This document shows, piece by piece, positions 53,935-63,756 of a stretch of DNA of 64,000 nt. Made by a program: the position numbers and the translations under genes. Under the pieces are notes generated by a model. The model was given only the letters and a program-made list of their open reading frames with translations, ran no database searches and had not been told where the DNA came from. This DNA comes from Hippopus hippopus (lineage: Eukaryota; Mollusca; Bivalvia; Cardiida; Cardiidae), in NCBI GenBank assembly GCA_946811185.2, contig OX328106.1, positions 42,110,311 through 42,174,310 on the forward strand. Direction: 5' to 3'. Positions within the stretch are counted from its first letter, which is position 1. The number at the start of each line of letters is the position of its first letter.

Positions 53935-55023
53935 TATACATGAAAAGCAAAATGGAAAAGGAGAATCTGTTAGTACGAATAAATGTTTGACAAAAACTCT
54001 TCCAAACGATTGCAGTATGATCCATTCATCTTTTACAGACGAAGAATCGAATAGGAAATGAGCAAATAATTCAGAAAGAGTTTACCGGTTATAAAAGATT
54101 TGACTTTGTCTATAGATAAATGCTATTAGATTTGGTCGCGAAGGTCTAAGGTCAATGTCACCGCTGCTAAAGAGCTTAAAGAATGCTTTACTTTAAGGAA
54201 ACGGCACTAGAATTCTAAACCAATAGAACTCTTCGGCGTCGATGATAAATACCACTTGCCTTTGCGAACAATATAGATCAAGATAAAAATGGCTTTAGGA
54301 GACAGCCTTGTTTCAAAGATCAAAATACCTTGCTATCTGGAATGCCTGGGGCTTTTTTACTGTCTAAAAAGACATAATTCTGGTAAAAAAGTCGAAATCG
54401 GCTGCGAACGAGTTGATGTTTGCATGCCAGCTTTAATGTACAATGTGTGCCCACTTGTGAGAATTTCTGCCTGTCATTTTGAACTTTCCTGTATGTCTCC
54501 TGCCATTATGCTAACCTGTTCAGGCATATGATAATAGTGTACAATAATCTACTAATTATATCATTTTGAGGTCTAAAATAACGAAATGTGTCTATTGCAC
54601 CAATTTATGAAATAATTACTAACGGTAATTAGAAGTGTTCGGTTAAACAGCTTATTTGCTTCATTGTACTCGTTTTCAATTTTGAGACTTTAAAATGTCA
54701 TATATTATCTCTCGCTGTCTCTAACGGAAAATTATCCTTGTTTTGTACATTTTAAACTTACCGGTATTTTGTCTGTAATTTCTTTCTGGTATGCTTATAT
54801 ATTTTATATAAAACGTGTGTCCCCATAAACTAGACAGAAACATGTTCTGTACTGTTCTGGTGAACTCTGGGTCCTCATTGGTTGCTGTCCAATACCTATA
54901 GTGAAGGGCTGGCTTGTCCCCAGAGATCATACACTATTTGAATTCAAAAGGAATTAGAAAAGTCCAAATATTGAATAAGTGGGGAAACGGTTGATGTCAG
55001 AGGGTTCGTGAGAAACAAGTTCT
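53935..55023. other. low-copy block; no convincing gene
   Basis: An A-like CAATATAGATCAAGATAAAA occurs at about 54268. The 80-residue plus-strand frame at 54289 has nine Cys but no recognised arrangement. No gene called. Confidence 0.3.
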
Positions 55024-55232
55024 TTACCCTTAACCTGCTCCATAAGTTAAATGAAACTTTCAAGCCTATAGTAAAAACCCCAAAGTTGCTATTTCAAGCT
55101 TATCATTGGGAGAAAACTATCTCCTTATCGGACAGTGTAGATCCAAGATCAGACTGCACGTTCTGTGCAGTCTGATCTTGATCTACGCTGTCCGCAAAGG
55201 GTCATTAAATCGCTTACAGCAGCCTAAGGGTT
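55024..55232 (-). mobile_element. MITE family A
   Basis: TTACCCTTAACCTGCTCCAT to GCAGCCTAAGGGTTGA; perfect inner hairpin. Confidence 0.92.
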
Positions 55233-55450
55233 GATCCGTTCTATTTTTAACTTCTTTGGGATTTCCAGAATACTGAAGACTTTTGTAGAAAAAAGAAAAA
55301 TGGAAATGGTTAAGGGTAAACAACATTATGCGTTATTTGGGATCATTTTACAGCCATACCTTGGAGTAGTACCAAGAAGATAAAATAATTGTTGTCACGC
55401 ACTGGAACTATATATCAGTGAAGGCTTTTAGTACCAAATCTTCTCAGATA

Positions 55451-55700
55451 GGATGTATATTTGTCCTGATTCACGCTGAGGACTTTATAGTCAGGACTTA
55501 TACTTGTACCGATTCACACCGAGAACTTCATAGTCAGGACGTATATTTGTCCCGATTCACGCTGAGGACTTTATAGTCAGGACGTATATTTGTCCCGATT
55601 CACGCCGAGGACTCTAAAGTCAGGACGTATATTTGTACCGATCCACACGGGGGACTTTATAGGCAGAACGTATATTTGCTTCATTCATTCTCGGGACGTT
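55451..55700 (+). repeat. 43-bp tandem repeat, ~5.8 units
   Basis: Units start near GGACGTATATTTGTCCCGAT at 55451, 55494, 55537, 55580, 55623 and 55666. The first and last units are the most diverged. Confidence 0.92.
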
Positions 55701-55879
55701 CCATATATACCTGCAAAAGCAAGCTTACGTGCTATACACTTTTACGTCGAGAGTTGTAGCTCAATTGAGACCTGTAACCTATAAATACCTTTACCTTTCT
55801 AAAAATGTTCGTGAAAATGAGAAAACCACTCTATACTAGACGTAAGAAAAAAAAATTAGGCATCTATTTTCAATACTCT

Positions 55880-56002
55880 TGGACATAAAAAAATTATTTT
55901 AGCTCAAAAGATAGATTTTCGCCTTTGAAAGGGTATTCAAAAGCCATTTTTTCAAATACCGGGATCGTAAAAATAAAACGGGATTGTTTAGCAAAGCGTA
56001 AA
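55880..56002 (+). mobile_element. family B, hairpin deleted
   Basis: ATTCTTGGACA-like left scrap, CGCCTTTGAAAGGGTATTCA, then the right end AACGGGATTGTTTAGCAAAG. Confidence 0.55.
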
Positions 56003-56383
56003 TAAAACAGGAACCAAACACATTTACCAGATACAAATACACCGTCACAGCATGGTAGCACTTCCGGTCTGACAGAGAACTAATAACCCTCCCTTTTAAA
56101 CTTTCAATTTGCCTCTGTTTGGGATATTTACGCAGCTATTATCTAAATGACGTATGCTAATTAGCAAACACGAGTTTGAAAATTGCAGAATTCTCATCCT
56201 TTTTGTTCCAGTATCAACTACTTGTTTTATTTTATATATTCCAATGTGTTACTCCGGCGTATAGTCCTTTGCGGATGGTAGCTTTTGTCATTTGGATTAA
56301 ATGCATGGAAAACACTGGAAAACAAATTAGAATATCGCAATTTCAAAAAAATTGACGAAAAACTTAACAATTCCCCTTAACAA
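56003..56383. other. no gene seen
   Basis: No repeat or gene recognised. Confidence 0.4.
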
Positions 56384-56590
56384 TTAACCAAGCAATCTCA
56401 ATTCCTGATGAAGAAGGCTTTTGAAAACATGGTGGAAAATGCTGGTAACCAGCATTTTCTCTTTTTCCCACAATGTTTTCTACCCTGTCAAAGACAAATC
56501 CCACCGTTTAAGCCAAACTTAATTTGTCATTTGCAAATACTTTGGATTTGGACACAAGTCTAAAATTTTGTATTTTTTAAAGAGTTCTAA
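56384..56590 (-). mobile_element. MITE family B, left hairpin arm shortened
   Basis: TTAACCAAGCAATCTCAATT to TTTTGTATTTTTTAAAGAGT; hairpin AATGCTGGTAACCAGCATT with GGTGGA against TTTTTCCCACAATG. Confidence 0.88.
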
Positions 56591-56979
56591 GGACTGCAGG
56601 CTTCGAATCTAACAACCAAAACAAAATTTGCGCACCATCTTGCAGATCAATTTCTTGAACAAAAATGTAGTTCTATCAGTCAAATCGTTCGTTGCCTTTT
56701 ACGCACTATCAATAAAAAGAGAAAACAAAGCTCATGACTGAAAGAAAATACAATTACAAATAGGTTGACAAATGAACGAAAAAAGATCTGTAAAAAGTGC
56801 AATTATTTCAGTTTTAGCTAACCCAGCCTGTTACACGGGCAACATCTTGTTTAGGGATTATAGTAATAACGTGTTTATTGCACTAATGAGCTTAGCAAAT
56901 AAACCCAATTAACAAATATTCTAAAGATTCTATAAAAACGGCGATTTCCCTTTCCTCTCTCACTGCTTTAGAAATATAT
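56591..56979. other. no gene seen
   Basis: No repeat or gene recognised. Confidence 0.4.
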
Positions 56980-57223
56980 TTTAGCCGTGCTCTGGCAAAA
57001 GGGGGCATAATGCATCTCCGTGGTGCATGATACAAATCAAGCCATCACATAATTATGGATCTATAATAGCCACTTTTTAAACAACCGACATAATCCTTGG
57101 ACATAAAGAAAGCTGACCAATAGCGAAAAGTTTCGGCCCAGGTCAGCCTGCGCGGATTGCGAAGGCTGCCCTGGGTCGATACTTTTCGCAGATGCATTAA
57201 GTCCCCTTTCCACAGAGCCTCAA
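56980..57223 (-). mobile_element. MITE family C
   Basis: TTTAGCCGTGCTCTGGCAAA to CCACAGAGCCTCAAAAA; core GTCAGCCTGCGCGGATTGCG. Confidence 0.88.
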
Positions 57224-57229
57224 AAACAT

Positions 57230-57385
57230 TTGAGCAGTGCTATTGGAACAGGGGGTTGAATGCATCTTCCTATTGCATTATTCCAACTCAGTGACTCCTG
57301 ATGTAGAATGGTCCTTAATCATGCAGAACATTTACTAATAGCAAACAGTTTGGCCCCAGATCAACCTGCACAGACTTTTGTCAGC
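57230..57385 (-). mobile_element. family C, diverged, truncated
   Basis: GAGCAGTGCTATTGGAACAG, GTAGAATGGTCCTTAATCAT and CCCAGATCAACCTGCACAGA; stops at the core. Confidence 0.72.
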
Positions 57386-57712
57386 CTTTTTACGTGTATG
57401 TATGGATATTTGTTCGTTTATTTTTTGTTTTTGTTTTTTAAAGCAATTTTTAACATTATTTCAGTCCTATCATGGCTGCCATGCACATATCTTTGCTATC
57501 CTACAGCTTCTTTTATTAATACATTTCACGGCTGTCTTTTTAAGCCACTGGCTGCTTTCTCACATACAAATTGTTTAAACAGTGTTCGACAAAAAGTCGC
57601 AATCACTATCATCATTCCCCGGAAAGGATTTTGCTGAGCTAGGGGTCATACCAGCCATCCCTGGATTACAAGTTCAGCACTTACCGACCAAGCTATCGCT
57701 CTCTGGGTTTTT
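57386..57712 (-). mobile_element. SINE, reverse orientation
   Basis: Tail to head: CAATTTTTAACATTATTTCA, GCCACTGGCTGCTTTCTCAC, CTGAGCTAGGGGTCATACCA, AGCACTTACCGACCAAGCTA. Confidence 0.75.
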
Positions 57713-57860
57713 ATGGAAAATTAAGATTTAGATCGGAACGTACAAGTGGAATCTGATTACAGTCTCTACCTCTGGATGATCTCTGAGGTCCTCTAGTCAA
57801 ACCATTCTTAAATTGGCCATATTTCGATCTGTTTCCATTTATATCAATGTAGATTAAAGA

Positions 57861-57970
57861 TGACTTTATTATTATTATTATTATCATTATTATTGTTATT
57901 GTTGTTTTTATTATGAGTATGAGTATTATTATGAGTATTAGTATCGGTGGTAGTAGTAGCAGTAGTCTTA
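57861..57970 (+). repeat. (ATT)n / (AGT)n trinucleotide array
   Basis: TTATTATTATTATTATCATT running into GTAGTAGTAGCAGTAGTC. The Ile/Asn-rich frames on the other strand are by-products. Confidence 0.9.
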
Positions 57971-58137
57971 GCAATGGGAAGCAGCTGTAGTACTCGTAGT
58001 GTTTGTATTATCATTTGTATTATCATTTGCATAATTGTCACTATAGTTCACCTAGACGTTATTTTCGAAAAAAATGTTATAAACACCTAGACCTCTGAGC
58101 ACAAATAACTTTTTTTAACGTTATGTAAATCGGAACC

Positions 58138-58262
58138 GAATGCAGTCTGACTTTTGAGCAAGACTGTCCGCTATATTTTACAAAAAAAAAAAAAACTTGA
58201 AATTGCATTGTTTGGGTCTTTATCTTTCCCAATTAAAAAGTCCTGTAGGGCTTTAGGGGTTG
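58138..58262 (+). mobile_element. family A, left part lost
   Basis: AATGCAGTCTGACTTTTGAG, GACTGTCCGCTATATTTTAC, end GTAGGGCTTTAGGGGTTGA. Confidence 0.65.
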
Positions 58263-59082
58263 AGTGAAAGTGTACTTAAAACAAAAATAACACAAAAGGA
58301 ATTAAACAATACTAAAACAAGCCACTGTAAAATTTTCATGACCGTTTCTTCCTTCAAGCATCATTTGTTTTATAACCAACAACAAGTAGTCCTAATTGGA
58401 TTGCAGTCTTTTTTATATCTATCAAATTAAACTAAACACGTGACATCAATGATTCGACTTTATTTTTACTGTCTTCAGCTATTAAACTGACGCATTTTCG
58501 TTCATTTGATAGCGCGCGTGTCCGCAATCTCTTGGACATTACTCTTTGAGTGGCACTTCCGCTAGCGTAGTTATACACCTCTAAATTTTCTAGTCGGTTT
58601 CCGGCAGGTAACAGCTTGATGTCAAGCGAGACGAAAAAAGTCCGAAATCAAAACGAAAATTAGCATTTACAAGGCGACCTAAATTGCTCCTAACATTACC
58701 CAAAATGTCAATAATTGATAAAACAATTGTCAATGTCGAGTTTTATAACAAAACACCATTTTCCCAGTCTACTCTGATATTTTGATACAGGGTTATTTGT
58801 CTTTATATCAAGACGATCTTTTTGGCCATAAAAATGGTTTTGTACAATATCAATTTTCCCCTTCGGTCAAAACGATCGCAAATGTAGCAGAGCGCAATTA
58901 CGGCTCCCAGAAACAAGTGTCAGAGTCGGCTGTCAATTTCCTCTGTGTCGTAAATTTCCCGCCATTTCTAAAGCAGTATCCAACAGTGCAAAGCAATGTT
59001 ATTGGACAATTCGAAGCGCAAACGACGCGTGTAAAAGATCTCATTTATTTCCATTTGTAAAGATTGCCTTCGTGATCCTTTA
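58263..59082. other. low-repeat, CpG-containing block; no gene called
   Basis: About 820 bp without recognised MITEs. It is richer in CpG (GATAGCGCGCGTGTCCGC, CAAACGACGCGTGTAAAAGA) than its surroundings. It holds a 92-codon plus-strand frame (58782-59060, AERNYGSQKQVSESAVNFLC) with no recognised domain. It could be a regulatory or exonic island. Confidence 0.25.
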
Positions 59083-59260
59083 CTTCTTTATCAGACAAAA
59101 TGTTAGAATCGTTCATATTGAAACTATTTGCAGACGACAAATTAGATTGAGGCTGAAAGATAGAATTTGTCCTTCAACGGACAGAAAACATCGTGCGAAG
59201 AGGTGAAAATGCTAGTACTTAACATTTTACCTTTTCCCACAATCGGTGCCCTTGAATATA
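59083..59260 (+). mobile_element. MITE family B, right end lost
   Basis: TTCTTTATCAGACAAAATGT, TTTGCAGACGACAAATTAGA, hairpin AATGCTAGTACTTAACATT. Confidence 0.78.
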
Positions 59261-59289
59261 ACGAGTACGAGTATATCAGAATATGTCAA

Positions 59290-59317
59290 AATACACTGGA
59301 CGATGTAATGCAAGATC
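59290..59317 (-). mobile_element. family A hairpin, left part (split by E)
   Basis: ACACTGGACGATGTAATGCA then AGATCAG resembles the A outer and inner stem. A resumes at about 59510 with AATCTGATCTTGACTATAAA. Confidence 0.5.
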
Positions 59318-59509
59318 AGGGTCCGTATTCTTCAACCATTCTTGTTCTTTTTCTCCAGAAATGTCTAAATTTGAAAATAACAATACTTCTGATTGGCTGA
59401 ACCATTTGGTTTAGCAAATCAAAAATCGTAATAATCTAAAATTAAAAAAATAATGTTGGAGAATAAGCCTAAAAGAACGTTCTTAACAATGGCTGGTGAA
59501 TACTGACCT
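59318..59509. mobile_element. MITE family E, inserted in A
   Basis: GGGTCCGTATTCTTCAACCA to GGCTGGTGAATACTGACC; centre ATTGGCTGAACCATTTGGTT. Confidence 0.85.
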
Positions 59510-59575
59510 ACATGTAGTTTCAAACTTTCAATCTGATCTTGACTATAAACATCCGTTAAAGCTTATCCATTTGTT
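59510..59575 (-). mobile_element. family A hairpin, right part (split by E)
   Basis: CAATCTGATCTTGACTATAA then ACATCCGTTAAAGC. Confidence 0.5.
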
Positions 59576-59689
59576 ATATATGTCCTAATCGTTCCTGCAT
59601 AGGATTTCATTTTGAGTGAAAAAAAAAAATACATGTAATCAACATGATTCGGCCGTTTTACGTAACTAGGTTTTTATCACAAATTTTCT

Positions 59690-59712
59690 GAAAGTGTAGA
59701 TCAGAGAACTTG
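59690..59712 (-). mobile_element. family A stem scrap beside E
   Basis: CTGAAAGTGTAGATCAGAGA directly precedes an E element. Confidence 0.45.
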
Positions 59713-59900
59713 GCTCGTATTCACCAAACATTCTAAACTGCTCTCTTAGCCTAATCCTCAAGAGTTTTGGAAATTTCAAAATATTGCAATTTCTAATTGG
59801 CTAAACCATTTGGATTAGCCAATCAGTAATTGTGTTACTTTCTAAATTGAGAATCAGTCTGAGAATGCAATTTAGAACGATTGGTGAATACGGTTCCAGA
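59713..59900. mobile_element. MITE family E
   Basis: GGCTCGTATTCACCAAACAT to GATTGGTGAATACGGTTCC; centre AATTGGCTAAACCATTTGGA and complement. Confidence 0.85.
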
Positions 59901-59937
59901 ATTTACAGTTTGTACAACTTCATTCTCTTCTCTGTGA

Positions 59938-60190
59938 TCAAGGCCAATCCCGGTAGCTCAATCGGTAACGTACAGTCTTTGAAACTCGCGGGTCGTCCTT
60001 CTTTCTGTGATGATAATGAGGGAAAGCAGTCAATGGCATGGGACGAATGTTGTGCAAAATAATGGACATGAAGAAGGAAGGAAAAAAAAAATCCAGAAAA
60101 TCATGGATAGGTGTGATGGCCACCGCGATGTTACTAACAAATGTTGAAAAAAACTTTAAACACGAAACAACCCAAACAAACAAACAAAAC
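59938..60190 (+). mobile_element. SINE with (CAAA)n tail
   Basis: Head CCCGGTAGCTCAATCGGTAA; body GGGAAAGCAGTCAATGGCAT and ATCATGGATAGGTGTGATGG; tail GAAAAAAACTTTAAACACGA then CAAACAAACAAACAAAAC. The middle of the body is shortened. Confidence 0.78.
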
Positions 60191-60704
60191 AAACTCTTCG
60201 ATCAAGAATCTGTTCAGTTGAATTGGATCTGTACTTGTATATAAAGGAAATGGACTGAATTTACATGATTGGCAGCAAAAAGCGTAAAATGAACGACATG
60301 TACTAATTGAAGAGTCTTCGCAGGCAAGATCACGTATTCATATTAACTAGATTTCGAAACGGGTCATCGGGAAAAATAAGACAATAATTTAATGGTTAAC
60401 CTTTTCCGACATTTAATTTACTAACTTGACTGAGCCTCGATTTGATTTCGTCTTGAAGACGTTTTTATCTCCAGAAAAGCTCATTTAACGCATCTTCACT
60501 GCGATGTCACTTCAAATCAGATTTGTTGGTCCGTCATTTATTTGCAGAATTGGAAAATTAAAATAAATTAACATGCAGATTAATCGACTCCATTTTTTCT
60601 CTTCTTTTCGGGGGTTTGTTAATAATTAAATGTGTTTGTGGCTTTCATTTCATTTGTTTTGATTAACTATTTGTGTGAGGTCTTATTCAGGTAATGCAAT
60701 ATCT
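60191..60704. other. no gene seen
   Basis: No repeat or gene recognised. Confidence 0.4.
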
Positions 60705-60935
60705 TTAACCCTTTATGACTAAATCCCGAGTTTTAACAATCCTCGTAAATAAGACTTTCGAAAACATTGTGGGAAAAGAAGAAAATGCTGGTTACCAGCA
60801 TTTTCTCCTTTTCCCACAATGTTTTCTGACCCTTTCAGAAACAAATGATATCATATGAGCCACATTTTGTTTTTCATCTGCAAAATGCTTTCAATTCGAA
60901 CTAGTTTGAAATTTTGTTGGTTGGTAAGGAGTTAA
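60705..60935 (-). mobile_element. MITE family B, full length
   Basis: TTAACCCTTTATGACTAAAT to TTGGTTGGTAAGGAGTTAA; perfect long hairpin AATGCTGGTTACCAGCATT. The TTAA is shared with the next B. Confidence 0.94.
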
Positions 60936-60987
60936 CCTTTTACCAAACAAAATCCATATTTTTACGACCATACGGAAGAAGGCTTGC
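60932..60987 (-). mobile_element. MITE family B, left piece (split by SINE)
   Basis: TTAACCTTTTACCAAACAAA and ACGGAAGAAGGCTTG. B resumes after the SINE with GGCAAGTTTTTGAAGACATT. Confidence 0.82.
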
Positions 60988-61330
60988 CCTGTTGCGCAGT
61001 CGTAGTGCACAGGACTTGAAAAAAGGGAGCTGCCGGTTCGAGTCCCAAGCTCGGCGAATTTCTGTCAGAGGTTCTCTCTCACTGATTGTCATTGTTTTGA
61101 TGATGTTGTGTGGGAAAGCAGCCCGTAATTGATGATATTCATTGCGACAGGACCCATTCCTCTCTCACCGCTCGTCATTGTTTTGAAGTTGGTTTGGTGG
61201 GAAAGCAGCCAGTGCTTGGGAAAAGTATTGTGCGAAGTACCGGTAAAAGGAACTCATGGACAGGCGCACTAGCCTCCACAATGAAGTGAAATGATGCAAA
61301 AAACGGCGTTAGAAACTCTACAAACGAATG
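60988..61330 (+). mobile_element. SINE inserted in B, with internal duplication
   Basis: Head CTGCCGGTTCGAGTCCCAAG; the body segment [CTCTCTCACTGATTGTCATT ... GGAAAGCAGCCCGTAATTGA] is followed by a second version [CTCTCTCACCGCTCGTCATT ... GGAAAGCAGCCAGTGCTTGG]; tail AAAACGGCGTTAGAAACTC. Confidence 0.85.
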
Positions 61331-61420
61331 AGGCAAGTTTTTGAAGACATTATTGGGAAAAACAGCAATTTTTCGCTTCCTATCTTTTCAAAGACAAATT
61401 TCATTACTTAAGGTACTACT
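61331..61420 (-). mobile_element. MITE family B, right piece (split by SINE)
   Basis: GAGGCAAGTTTTTGAAGACA, TTCAAAGACAAATTTCATTA; hairpin much shortened. A separate B left-arm scrap (CTCTTTTACCAGAATGATAA) is at about 61442. Confidence 0.7.
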
Positions 61421-61564
61421 TGTATTTGCGAGCTCGACTTACCTCTTTTACCAGAATGATAAGGTTTTAGACGTGTCCTGTTTAACTCGTATCTTGCCAA
61501 ATTTAATTTGTTGACTATTACATAAATAGCACTGAGCTGGGTTTATATGACCAAACCCACTGAT

Positions 61565-61677
61565 AAAGCGACGGACAGTGTAGAGCAAGATCAGACTGCA
61601 CGTAAGTGCAGGCTGATCTTGCTTTACACTCTCCGAAAAATATATATTCGGTCGCGAACAGCAAGATAAGGGCTAAA
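61565..61677 (+). mobile_element. family A, internally deleted
   Basis: GCGACGGACAGTGTAGAGCA, hairpin CAGACTGCACGTAAGTGCAG, then directly the right end ACAGCAAGATAAGGGCTAA; about 100 bp missing. Confidence 0.8.
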
Positions 61678-61858
61678 AGGTTTGTTCAGAAGACATAGTA
61701 AATGTGGGTCAAATGATAGGATTAGTTTAAGTCCTCGTATGAATACCGGGAATGCACCAATAGGTACACTGGTCTCGGATATAAGGTTGAAAAACGGCGT
61801 AAAAGGAGCCAAAAAGCCACACCAAAATCAAACGACATATTTCCAGACGTCTGCTCTT

Positions 61859-62066
61859 TTAACCCTGAACCCGCTATATAACTAAAATGAAACTTTCAAG
61901 TCGATAGTAAAACCCCAAATATTGCTATTTCAAAGTTTTTTATTTACTTTATATCTCCTTATCGGACGGTTTATATCAAGATCAGACTGCACGTTTTGTG
62001 CAGTCTGATCTTGATATACACTGTCCGCAAAAGGTCCGCGAGTCGCGCTAAGCAGCCTAAGGGTTT
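61859..62066 (-). mobile_element. MITE family A
   Basis: TTAACCCTGAACCCGCTATA to AGCAGCCTAAGGGTTTA; perfect inner hairpin with TTTTG loop. Confidence 0.92.
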
Positions 62067-62372
62067 ATCGTGTCTTGTGGCATGTTTATTCTAAATGGTA
62101 TTTAAACTATTATTAGGTTCCCCCACCCTCGGGGGTGTCCCCGTTGTTCGGGTGATACCATACACCTGCCCGGGCCGAGTGGCATAAATGACAAATTGGC
62201 GGTAATAAAGATTTGGGGCGGAAGTGGGTGGGGTAATAAGCGATATGATCGAATTAAGAAAACATTTAATTCATTTATTATCTTATTTAAGCGAAGATTG
62301 TCGAATAATTGTTCGTATCATGTTCGAGAAGCTATTTTGCATGTCTAAAGACAGCGTCCTTCGCATAATACA
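62067..62372. other. GC-richer patch, no gene
   Basis: Small stem CCCCCACCCTCGGGGG at about 62119 and GGGCGGAAGTGGGTGGGGTA near 62216. Not assigned. Confidence 0.35.
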
Positions 62373-62640
62373 GCGTAAACTCTTTACCAGACGACAAAAT
62401 TTTACACACGTCCATATTGAAAAAAAATAGCAGACGACGAATCAAAAATGGCTAAAATGATGGAATCTGTCTTTAGAGAGGATAGGCAGAATTGTGGGAA
62501 AAGGAGAAAATGCTAGTAACAAGCCAGTACCATCCTTCAAAAACGAATTTAAGTATTTGAGCAACTTAATAATAGTTTCTCGTCTATAAATACTCTTGAT
62601 TTTGAACGCAAGTCCGAATTTTTGTCGTAAAAGCCGAACT
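62373..62640. mobile_element. family B fold-back dimer
   Basis: The left half is the B left arm in plus sense (AAACTCTTTACCAGACGACA to GGAGAAAATGCTAGTAACA). The right half is the same arm reversed (CCTTCAAAAACGAATTTAAG to CCGAATTTTTGTCGTAAAAG). The CGGGATTGTGTGG-type end is absent. Confidence 0.8.
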
Positions 62641-62890
62641 TTGTTCTGTACTCCTGCATCTATTACCTTATTCGTCGGTTGGTGTTCAATACAAAAATGT
62701 AAGTAGCTTGAATTCCTTTCTTGAAACCAGAGCATACCATGCAGTTGTCAACTCTTTGCTACAGTTGCTTTTTCAGTAAGTTGAAAGGGGACATACCTGT
62801 ATCACATTTATTCTCATGGTTACCTGTCCCTCTAGTATGGGTTCCTCTTCAAATACTTTCAACTAGCCTAAGTTTCAAGAGAATAATATT
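62641..62890. other. no gene seen
   Basis: No repeat or gene recognised. Confidence 0.4.
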
Positions 62891-62968
62891 CTGAGTGCCA
62901 TGCTCTGTGAAAATGGGTTCACTACATCTGCAAAACGTATCGACTCAGGTCGGTCTGCGCTGTTATCT
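62891..62968 (+). mobile_element. family C, truncated at core
   Basis: CTGAGTGCCATGCTCTGTGA to CGACTCAGGTCGGTCTGCGC. Confidence 0.78.
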
Positions 62969-63524
62969 TCCGCTAAGTGGTACTTTTCAAATACATACCT
63001 ATTTGATTTGGGCATTCTGGTTACAGAACAGGACTACTTTCAAAACGGCAACCGTTATTTGGAATTTCAAAATAGAATAAACATTTACTTAATAAAACGC
63101 TACTTGGTACGATTCATCTAGTTATGGTTAGTTAGTATGTAACCTACGCACCAGTTATATATAAACACGGCCCCTATAAGTTTAAAAAACAGCCCTGGTA
63201 TACGTCCAGCATGTTGGGGGAATGTTATTTTTGATGTCGAAGTCTGTTGCTTTAATCCCGGTTTCCCCCATGCCCATATTTAGAAACTGTATGCAAAGAT
63301 TTGCAGTAAACAATGGTACTTTTTAAAGATAATTTTTCTAGTGTAAAATTATCATATTTCTAGGAAATTCGGAGTAATAAATAGGCTTGATACTTCCACA
63401 TACTTGTTATTGCTAGCCATTTTCCGCTTGCTACTTTTTAGCGGCAGAGATCTTTTGTTTATGCACCGCGTATCGCTTTTTATCCTGTACAGGATTGTGA
63501 TGCGTCATAGCAGACAGGTCTAAT
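62969..63524. other. no gene seen
   Basis: Short plus-strand frames start in the C fragment; no gene recognised. Confidence 0.4.
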
Positions 63525-63756
63525 CTTTGAAGAGTATGACATGCGCAGACAACGCAGTCCGCGCAGACCGCGCAGGCTAGCCTGAATCGAAATAGTTTGA
63601 TTTTGGCAAATTTTCTGCATGTTCAAGGACAATTCTATCTCATGATTCAGCCGGTTATTTGACAAAATGGATATTTAGAGCCATAATTATGTGATGACTT
63701 GCTTGGTAATGCATCACGGAGATGCATTTAACCCTCTTTTGCCAAAGCATGGCTCA
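63525..63756 (+). mobile_element. MITE family C, left end decayed
   Basis: Core region CAGTCCGCGCAGACCGCGCA (rearranged), GTTCAAGGACAATTCTATCT, end GCCAAAGCATGGCTCAT. Confidence 0.8.

Noticed and set aside
3500..62060. Regularly recurring palindromes considered as a CRISPR array
   Set aside because: Copies are hundreds to thousands of bases apart, in both orientations, inside longer terminal-repeat elements; no spacer structure.
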